Source: Serpula lacrymans var. lacrymans S7.9 (Eukaryota > Basidiomycota > Agaricomycetes > Boletales > Serpulaceae). Taken from it: a DNA stretch of 64,000 nucleotides. The notes beneath the pieces were generated by a model. That model worked only from the letters and a program-made list of their open reading frames with translations, made no database searches and had not been told where the DNA came from. This document shows positions 56,359 through 64,000 of the stretch, piece after piece (position 1 is the first letter of the stretch; each line of letters opens with the position of its first letter). The stretch spans positions 692,049 through 756,048 of the forward strand of contig NW_006763298.1 in assembly GCF_000218685.1 (NCBI RefSeq), given 5' to 3'. The translations under genes and the position numbers were made by a program.

Positions 56359-56964
56359 ATGCCAGACATTGAAATTAGAAACGACACAGGCATTCCTCTG
56401 CGCATCGCGCTCGTTTTTGTTGCGCCCGTCCAGTTCAACAATTATGTACTCCCTGGACAATCATTTAGAGACCATGTAGCCTCCGTATGTGGATTTTGCA
56501 GTATTTCCAGCAATTTGCTGGCTGATCACAGTGCAGTTGTTCTTTACCATCGAAGCACGGAGGATTCAGAACGGCAACGAATATACGTTAGGAAATTCCC
56601 TGGCAAAAGCAGGGATGATCGTGGGAGCTGTGGTGAGTCTGCCTGGAGTATACGACACTTTTTTTTTACCTTGCTTATCATACTACAATCAAAGGCTGCA
56701 GGGACGGCGTCTGTCCTCCTCGGGGTTTTAGGCTCAGGTCCGCTTAGGTGGGCTGCACCACCGCTTTTGATGAAAGCTGCCCAAGCTGGTGAGTTGACTC
56801 GTTGATTGGCCAAGTACATAGGGCTGAGCATGAATTTAGGAGGCAATACATATGCTACACCTGCAGAAGGTGTTATGATGCAATGTGAAAGAGCGATTGG
56901 TTTTGAAAACGTTCGGTTTGCTATTCGCATGCAGGACAACCAATACCAGCTTGTACAGTTGTGA
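56359..56964 (+). CDS. small tandem-family protein 3 with glycine-rich exon
   Basis: Four exons (56359-56484, 56537-56632, 56695-56788, 56840-56964), 146 aa. It reads MPDIEIRNDTGIPLRIALVF, LFFTIEARRIQNGNEYTLGN, AAGTASVLLGVLGSGPLRWA and AIGFENVRFAIRMQDNQYQL. It starts about 270 bases after copy 2 ends, a clear local tandem duplication. The conserved first, second and fourth exons against a variable third suggest selection for a fixed fold with a changing hydrophobic insert. Function unknown. Confidence 0.8.
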
Positions 56965-57254
56965 ACACTCTGTCACGTGAATAAACTTCCATGCACGTTA
57001 CGAGATATATGTAGATCCATGCTGTCGTACTATACCTGTGTAAATGTTGATCTTGAGTAATCGCAGTTGGTATATATTTGAGTCCTCTGAGCGTGATATG
57101 TGCCTTGAATGACTGATCAGACGTTGCGGCATGTAATACAACCTCGAGCCTGTATTGGGGTGATAACTTGCCTTGCAAACTTCCTCATCCATCCTCATCC
57201 TGGGGCCAAACACATTGACACCAAAGCCTGGTACTGTTATTGTATCTTGGGGTG
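56965..57254. other. short spacer
   Basis: No gene. It leads into the duplicated 3' part of the Lnt-like gene. Confidence 0.35.
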
Positions 57255-57715
57255 GAAAACGAATGAAAGCCGTCTTGGTCTTCCTTTTGGTATCGAGCTG
57301 CGTTGGATCTACGTTGCTGGTCCGAACGAACAGTGGAACCCGCGTCGTGATGTCTTTAGGCCAACCTGTCATAGGAACTATCCTGGCCGTCAGCCATATA
57401 CTTCGTAGAAATAGAAAGGAGTCTCCGAACCTAATCGACGTTGACGAAGATGAAAGGCGGCCGTTGTGGAATGCCGAAATCATTTGAAGATGCAGGTTCC
57501 AAAAAGCGTATCACTTTCCTCTTTTTCACTTTCTTTCTTTCCCCCCCGTTTTGGCGCATTCACATATTAGCTAGTCATTCTTGCTATCATCGTTGCGACT
57601 TGTGTACTTGTATTCAACTTCAATTCAAAGCTCTCTGCTACTGAACAGTTGACCCTAACTACGAATAGATATCGTTCAATCAAATAATAACATTCTGGGG
57701 GTATTGAAGGGACTA
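57255..57715 (+). pseudogene. duplicated 3' fragment of the Lnt-like gene
   Basis: The frame VFLLVSSCVGSTLLVRTNSG to SHILRRNRKESPNLIDVDED and ERRPLWN matches the C-terminus of the gene at 48799 (VLLMGSGSVG, LRRNRKEPPNLIDIEDEGER, RRPLLN). The following 200 bases match its 3' flank, including TCGTTGCGACTTGTGTACTT and TAGATATCGTTCAAT. The nitrilase triad and the membrane helices are missing, so it cannot be functional. Its end overlaps the stop codon of F-box copy 2. Confidence 0.85.
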
Positions 57716-59133
57716 CTCAGCCAGGTTCGGCCAATGAGGTACGCCTAAACAAACCAAACTATGAACCATACAGTTATTGAAATTCCTATTATATTCAGGA
57801 CACGGCAGAAGGCGTGCTATACCAGGGCGCCAAACACCACTTTCTGCCTCACGCCGCCACTCGATCTTGTCGAGTCTGATACAAGAGACATTCGGCATGC
57901 CTTGGCAGACGGAAGGGATGATGTGGTCGCGCTGATAGTGGATATCGAGTGTCCACTTTTCCAATGAACAGTAAGGACAAACGAGTGAAAGACGTCGAAG
58001 TGATTCTGAGAGTTGGGCGTTCCCGGAACATAAGCGGAGGACCTATATACACAACCCGTGAGCTGGATGGTTATCAAGAACTAAATCTAAAAAGACTTGC
58101 CCTAATAACAGTATCAACTTTTTTGATACTCTTACAGGGCCTAAATTCAACAGAATGAAGTGATGGGGGAGGCAGTATACCGAGAGTGACAGGTATATCT
58201 AACGAGATATCCCATATAGGTGTCACTGATGCAAAGGACATAAGAGTCAAGTGAGTGAGGGAGGCGCAATGTGACAAAATTTGAGTAATAGCGATAGAGG
58301 GACTACTTGGGTTTGTTGAAGTATCCTCGGGGTTAGATGAGAGGTGTAACTCTTTGACGTGTCGATAGAACGAGGTGGGGAGCTCAGATGCAAACAGTAT
58401 GTCAGCCTTGAGGACATTGAGAGCAGGACATGCAATCCGTTTGGCAAAACCGTCTGTGTCTGTATAGCTGCACATGGTCAATTCGAAGTTTGTCAGCCTA
58501 GGCAATGATAATGTCGTCAATTGCATTGCAGATATGTGACATTCGGTGAAGACGAGGGACTTTAAGTTGACTAGGTCTGATATGGATGATAGGAGCTGAT
58601 CTTGGATGGGAGTCTGATGAATGGTTAATGATACAATGTTGGACATCCGAGCCATTGCTTTTGAAGAAAGCGAGAGGAAAGCTGAGCGGAAAAAATCAGG
58701 CTCGATGTCTGCTAGGAAGTGCTCAATGAAGCATTCTTTAACATAGAGCGCAATCGACGCGCCAGGTTCAACGCCCTCGATAATCTGCCTGGACAACTTG
58801 CTCATCCGACTGCAGTTGCTAGCTTCCAGGGGACTGAATGTGATAGACCCGAATATGCGTGGTAACGCGACGGAAGCAAAGAAACGACAGACGACGGCCA
58901 TTCTAGACAGAGTGTTATAGTAGTCTGATTTCGTGACGTAGTCCAAAGGCAGGATGTTGTCAAATATCTCAAGGTAAATCTCGTTGGGAATGATGGACAA
59001 TGGTCTGGACATATCTTCCGTACGGCGCTCTGGAGCTAAAGAAAACAACGGGATAGAGGAGGAGTAAGTGGGAGGGGGGAAAGAGGTGATGGGTTTACGC
59101 ACTGGACCACTGAAGGAGACTGGAAAATGTCAT
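57713..59133 (-). CDS. F-box protein (intact paralogue)
   Basis: A short first exon from ATG 59133 (MTFSSLLQWS) is spliced (donor GTGCGT, acceptor TTTAG) to PERRTEDMSRPLSIIPNEIY, the F-box start, with VVCRFFASVALPRIFGSITF ending the F-box-like domain. A Leu-rich body follows (SLTIHQTPIQDQLLSSISDL, LVNLKSLVFTECHIS, CPALNVLKADILF). The last exon reads LEKWTLDIHYQRDHIIPS and ends PHWPNLAE at 57713. The intron between (around 58070-57990) is not pinned down: the acceptor TATATAG is good but the donor is ambiguous. Probable SCF substrate adaptor. The stop codon lies within sequence duplicated from the Lnt-like 3' flank. Confidence 0.7.
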
Positions 59134-60013
59134 GGTTATCGTTGGCCCAGGAATGTCCTCACTGGCAGTCAATTCGGAGTCGGAGTCCTTTATTTAAGTA
59201 TTTTGGTTAAACCCTAACCCGATACCCCCCTCAAACTCCATTCGCCAAAATCACTTACATCTTCTTTGCTGTAATTAATTGTCGACAGGGTCTAGTCTTC
59301 ATACTTAACCTCAGGCCAGTCGCCTTTACAGTGACTAGATCCAAAATCCAAGACCGCACACGCCTGGATCCTTCCTATGTCAGTCGAAACCGAATCGAAG
59401 GTTATTGATAGGCAGGAAAGCGGATGTCTGATTAAGTGGGAGAGACTGCTGCACGATGCCGTCCTTGTCAGGGACCCCGCCTGGTGGATAGTGCTCCTTT
59501 CTGAACCTCTTACAACTTGTCAAGGGTTAAGTAATGCAAGAGGCAGTAGATGAAGATTGTACGCGAGTTCAGTGCCTGTTCTGTGAATGCCGCGGAGCCA
59601 ATGATGAACCACCTAAGAAAAAGTAGTATTGGATCCTCGAAAGCAAGCAAGTTGAAAATGGTAGGTACTCTTTGATTGGGTTAGTCTACAATGTTCTGCG
59701 CAGCACAAATTTTATTACATTTAGCATAAAACTCTTTCTTCGCCTGCTCGTTATCAGCGGTTGAGTCGGGTTTTCAGAATTGCTGGTCCGTTCCTTCCTT
59801 GCAACCTCGTACTCTGCTTCAAATCGCGCCCCATTGCCAAACTATCGGCGCTGTTTCATGGTTAGCGGGTGGAGGACATAGTAGGATGCGAGTAGGTTGC
59901 ATGGTGGTAAGTCGCACTAGTACTGAAGGTACTACTAGTGGACTGACCCTAACCCGATGCCACGGCAAGTCCCGCCCCCCTAACAAAATTCTGTCTTTTT
60001 GCTGTTGACTGTC
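59134..60013. other. intergenic, F-box copy 2 promoter to CBP3
   Basis: No gene. Two short CCCTAACCC strings (about 59212 and 59945) are too short to be telomeric. A 69-codon frame at 59799 lacks a start ATG or features. Confidence 0.4.
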
Positions 60014-61214
60014 ATGGCTGCCCGCTCATTACCCGTCTGTCGCCTGAACCACGTCCTGCTACAGCGCACCCGCCATCTCTCCACCACAAAAGCACTTTTA
60101 TCTGCACCACCACCATCAAAAGTACTACCGCCTCCACCACCGCAACGATGGCTCACAAAAAAGGTCAAAGAGTCCCCGACCGCCCTTAAGATATTCATCA
60201 AAGTCGCGCATGCTCTCGGCTATGGTAGTCCCCGCCAGCTCTCAGCACGTCGCGCCCTTCATCTCTATAAAGAGCTCTGCGCCGTCCGCGCAGATGACGA
60301 ACGTGACTTTTGGCTTAACCGCAAGTGCTTTCCTATTCTCATTACGCTAACCTCTGATCTCTTCTCGTTTAGAATGCCACCTTCCACCAACGTTCCAGTC
60401 CTGGTTCACCATCACTAATCTCCACGTCTGGCTCCTCACCGTTCGCCTCCGCGCTCTCCCTTCTCCTCACGGTACAGACCACGTACAAGCCCTCATCGAC
60501 CATTTCTTCCTCGACGTCGAAGACCGCATTCGCGCAGTCCTCCAACCAGGTCTCCTCCCCTTCTCACCACTTTCCTCTCCATCTCCCCTCCCCTCCCCTA
60601 CTTCTTCCCCCAGTACGCCCACATCCTCCTCTCTAACCGCCTTCTACCCTACCCCGCCTCCAGCCACCACACCCTCCGCCGTCAAACGCGAGCGCCTCGC
60701 CCGCGCCCCCGAACGCGTCGTAAACCAGCAGATGAAGATCTTCCGCGAACAGTGGGCGGGTATGAGCCTGTCGTTTGATCTGGGGCTTGTTAAGGGAGAC
60801 ACGGAGATGGCAGCTGCAGTTTGGAGGAATTTGTTGGGCGCGAGGGGTGCGAGGGGGATTCTGTTTGACGAGCCCTCTTCCCCATCATCATCTTCTCCCG
60901 CTTCCGCTTCCACCTCCTACTACCGCCGCTCCATCAACCTGGTCGGCGGCTCCTCCTCCCCGATCCGCGCCACGGACTCACAAGGCCTCCTCCTCTCCGA
61001 AGCCCAAGACGACAACTCGGGCGTGCACGACTTTTCCCCCGGTGCCGACTCGGACAAGTACGTTACTTATCCGGAGGTAATGGAGAGGGTAATTGGGTAT
61101 GTGAGGAGGGAGGTGGTGAGGATGGAGAGTGTTGAGGATGTAGATGTTATGGGTGTGAGGAGGACGGGGAGAGAAGGAGAGGGGGTGGATGCTTTGAAGT
61201 TTGGGAAGATTTAG
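60014..61214 (+). CDS. CBP3: ubiquinol-cytochrome c reductase assembly chaperone
   Basis: Mitochondrial chaperone for cytochrome b synthesis and complex III assembly (Cbp3/UQCC1). Exons 60014-60320 and 60373-61214, 382 aa. The intron has a GC donor (C|GCAAGT) and is needed to keep the frame. An N-terminal presequence (MAARSLPVCRLNHVLLQRTR) is followed by a Pro-rich linker, KIFIKVAHALGYGS, CHLPPTFQSWFTITNLHVWL and LTVRLRALPS, the family core. VVNQQMKIFREQWAGMSLSF and TEMAAAVWRNLLGARG follow. A Ser/Pro/Thr-rich insert of about 50 residues lies between the two core blocks and a second low-complexity Ser stretch follows. Confidence 0.88.
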
Positions 61215-61636
61215 GTGTCGGAGTGGAGGTAGTGGCAAGGCAGGCACCGTGACCGACGACTGATCAAACTAATAATGACTGATGAGCTTAGCCTATTATA
61301 CCTATTGGCCTAGACATGACTCATTGACTTGCACGTTTTTAGACTAAATAAAGATATTAAGAGTCATAAACCATAAATGTCGAGTGTTTCTTTTGCTGTA
61401 GGCGGCGTAGAAACATTAATGATGCACATTCCCCCAGCTCAGTCCCGTGTGCCGCTAAGTTTATTGTGATTATTACGATGAGATGTCAACATCCCGAACG
61501 GCGGGTCGGTGCGACTTCGACCCCTAAACCGTCGGCGGACAGCACATAGTGCGGAGCGTACTAGAGTATCAACCTACGACTATCGTACAGGGGCTCGATT
61601 TCGAGCCAGTTTCTTAAATCACTAAAATGAGTCGTT
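61215..61636. other. intergenic after CBP3
   Basis: This is the CBP3 3' flank. No gene or RNA is recognised. Confidence 0.35.
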
Positions 61637-61790
61637 CGAGTCACAGACTCCTAGACTTCTTTGGTGACTCAGTTGACGATAGTTAACGGTGGTGTTAACA
61701 ATAATACAGCAAGTCAGTATCGCACTGGCCTTTTGGGGGTTGCTGTAAATGCGAAATGTAAGGAGTCACCCGCTCGAATCCCCTCAAATC
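61637..61790. repeat. dispersed repeat copy 2 (partner at 50.9 kb)
   Basis: Matches 50901-51080 in order and orientation. It directly replaces the 3' end of the phosphatase pseudogene, so its arrival probably truncated that copy. Confidence 0.65.
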
Positions 61791-61799
61791 TCACAAGCT

Positions 61800-62213
61800 C
61801 ACTCATCCACTCCGATTCAGGAGGGTTGACGGCCCGTGTAGCGTCCAGCTGCAGAGTTGCTACGCCAGTTCCCGGGCTACCATATCTGTAGCCGCAATGG
61901 ACAAGGGTAGACTTATGCTTTGGGTCCTTGAAAAAAGCGATGGCACTCTGCAGTTGTTTGAATCGTGGCAGCAGTAAGTCTTCGACATGGAGGTGAAGAT
62001 TTTTGCATATTTCAGCGGTTGCATTTCCCCAGCCTTGTAAGGAACCTGATAGAAGCTAATGATGCTGCGTCAATGCCCTTGGTTCGGAGATATTTCCGGC
62101 ATTTATGAGCTTCCAGGAGCTTCCACCACCAGTGTAGTTGGGAACGGAGGAGTGGTAGAGCGAACTTGTCACAAACTTTGCCACTTTATCCATTGCTTCC
62201 ATTCGGTAGACAT
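61800..62213 (-). pseudogene. degenerate copy of the phosphatase at 1489
   Basis: The minus strand from ATG 62213 follows the gene at 1489 almost to its end: CATGTCTACCGAATGG against CATGTCCACCGGATGG, then GGGCATTGAC, TTGTCCATTGCGGCT and AACCCTCCTGAATCGGAGTG. Frameshifts occur (for example after GGGCATTGACGCAGC) and several codons are missing before CTTCACCTCC. The P-loop reads HCGYRYGSPGTG instead of HCGFGWGRTGTG, so the phosphate-binding Arg is lost. About 120 bases of upstream sequence are also conserved. The 3' end is cut by the dispersed repeat. Confidence 0.88.
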
Positions 62214-64000
62214 GACAATGACTGCAGAGAGTGTGCATGTCGGAAGTGTATATTCAAAGGAGTCATAATTATTTCGTACCATGTTCAAATTAAAAGAGGA
62301 GTTTGAGGTGAGTGAGTCCATGGAATAGTTGAAGAATTTACAACAAGGACCCGTGATGGGAAGATTCTATCAGGCTGGTGACATGCGAAGCTTGGGCGGC
62401 TGCCATCGGCGATGAGAAATCTCTTCAAATGATTTAATTTTCCATTCGTTTGACTGAAATAATATTGATCAATTTCACCACGGTATTACGACCGCTTGTG
62501 TTGTGCTTTCTGCGACTCAACTCTCCATAGTATGTGCATTCACCAACCATGGCTTAGTAAAATGAGCACTAGTATTGTCACGAACCTTCGATAGCATCCA
62601 CTTTACGCCGTTTATGTGTCATGCAGGTCCTGGGCTAACAGTAAGTTGCCTAGGATTACGTCGGACGCTAGGTGCAGGTCGGCACAGCGTGACATTTAAG
62701 TGACCTCAGCCAAAACATGACATTTTGGCAGAGAGTAACTTTGGCATGACTTCGCAAAAAGGTCGGACTCGAGGAACAGTCCATTGCTCTACTCCGTCTA
62801 CCCCGAACGTGGTTTGCATGGGCGAAAAACCCAATACCAAGTGCGGATAAACTCAGAGTAAGCCAAGATTACATCTATTTGGCGAAGTTCCGACCTGATT
62901 CCAGGCAAGGGTATCCTGCCTCGAGTCCTTGGAATAGCTTTAAAGAACGGGTTTCTAGGCTTTCACAATTGCCACGAAGTGTCCATGATAGGGTACGGTT
63001 TATGACGACGTTAAGGAGGTGGCCGCCTGGGGCTGCAACGAGTAGTATCTTCTTTACCAAAATCACTGCGTTTGCAGTTATTACACCCACACGGTGTACT
63101 GGAACTCTGACAGAAGTAAGAAGTCCAGGTCACAGCACGGGGAACTAAGTTACCACACTACTCACCACATCTATGGAATTCGAGAGAAAGTAGCCACGGT
63201 GACGGCGTTTGGCACGATAGGCATGGGTAAGTCTTGTCCGATAGAGTAAGAGAATGTCTGTACGTGTTATCATCTAGCGCTAGTAGCCCTTGAGAGGGGT
63301 GATCTGTAATGTTAATGCGAGTTGATCATCACGTTCCAAACGAGCTACATTTGATGACGTTTATGTACTTGAATAGCGAATGCGAGCACTTGAACATGGT
63401 GCGGATGAGCTTGAAAATGTATGATAAGATGAATTTGAGGCTTTTCTGGCCGGCGCCTGGTTGGTCAAGATATGCATCTGAGTGAGTGCAATTAGCCTTG
63501 GTCCAATTATCCTATTCAATGCACACCACGTGACTGGCCCCTCACAGGCCTCACTCGCCGTTTTGCAGAAAATTCTGTTTGATACAAAATAAACGAATGG
63601 GGCCTTTGCTTATCATGAACTTGGGAAGGAACAATCGTCCTCCCCCGAATCCTTTGGACCGCCTACAGGGGCCGATATCCACCGATATAACCACATCCAC
63701 GAAAGAGACTGCTGTAACGTGACAGCAAACAGCAGCCTGACTCGGCACAACAGATCATGTTCAAGTTGTTGACCATGTTCGAGTTGTTGACTATGTTCAG
63801 GTATTTGACCTCTGCACCTCTGGTATGGCGCATAAAGCTGGTGTCAATGCGCTATTGTTTCAAGATAATTGCTCTGCACGCTATAAGGTGGAGTAATCAT
63901 CCCTGCCTTCCACAGAGAACAATGAGATTCAGACCCCTTGCCATGGAATTTCGAATGCACCGGTACTACCCCAACACAAGGCGTTAGTAATAGCCAAGCA
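62214..64000. other. gene-poor right end
   Basis: The first 130 bases are the duplicated upstream region of the phosphatase pseudogene. The rest holds only short overlapping frames (for example 62875-63148 on both strands) without recognisable domains. Confidence 0.4.
63757..63810 (+). repeat. three tandem 18-base units
   Basis: ATGTTCAAGTTGTTGACC is repeated three times with few changes, encoding MFKLLT-MFELLT-MFRYLT. The frame continues to 63987 without features, so coding is doubtful. Confidence 0.5.

Noticed and set aside
59205..59960. CCCTAACCC strings resembling telomere repeats
   Set aside because: Each is under two repeat units; not an interstitial telomere.
62875..63148. Overlapping frames on both strands near the right end
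   Set aside because: No start context, splice logic or domain on either strand.
1..64000. CRISPR arrays, rRNA genes or prokaryotic operons
   Set aside because: No regularly spaced direct repeats, no rRNA-like sequence, and all recognisable genes are spliced fungal genes.

Overview
The window is nuclear DNA of a filamentous basidiomycete, most likely an agaricomycete. The evidence is spliced genes with many short introns (about 45-65 nt), fungal gene content (CybS, CBP3, dihydroxyacetone kinase, LamB/YcsF, a PsiD-like decarboxylase), tRNA-Thr with an intron, a hAT transposon and a tRNA-derived SINE. No prokaryotic operon or CRISPR array is present.

Layout. 0-5.5 kb: a partial gene, a small Cys-based phosphatase and a five-exon dihydroxyacetone kinase. 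5.6-12.7 kb: a transposon zone holding a 1.1-kb element with long terminal inverted repeats and a decayed hAT element with a SINE nested inside it. 13.4-28.5 kb: a segmental-duplication zone. Three secreted GH16 glucanase-like genes (one arm inverted relative to the other two) flank three aldo-keto reductase genes and a TPR/CCCH zinc-finger gene that has a frameshift. 28.5-31.3 kb: gene-poor, with one pseudogene and tRNA-Thr. 31.5-36.4 kb: a dynamin-like GTPase and the succinate dehydrogenase anchor subunit. 37.5-46.9 kb: a LamB/YcsF gene and a divergent 19-exon biotin carboxylase-AHS2-AHS1-biotinyl fusion, separated by a coiled-coil gene and a small membrane protein. 47-59 kb: two F-box paralogues, an apolipoprotein N-acyltransferase-like gene and a duplicated 3' fragment of it, three tandem small genes with a glycine-rich exon, and a PsiD-like phosphatidylserine decarboxylase homologue. 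60-64 kb: CBP3, a pseudogene copy of the phosphatase, and little else.

Functional links. The dihydroxyacetone kinase and the aldo-keto reductases look like parts of one glycerol route (glycerol to dihydroxyacetone to its phosphate). They share a duplicated intergenic segment showing they were once convergent neighbours, later separated by transposons. The LamB/YcsF plus carboxylase-fusion pair resembles the bacterial PxpABC 5-oxoprolinase with its associated biotin carboxylase and the Aspergillus lam lactam locus, so I propose a eukaryotic lactam or 5-oxoproline utilisation module. This pair, the small tandem family and the nested and empty-site transposon evidence are the parts most worth a second look. 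All exon models were read by eye, and functions are family-level inferences.
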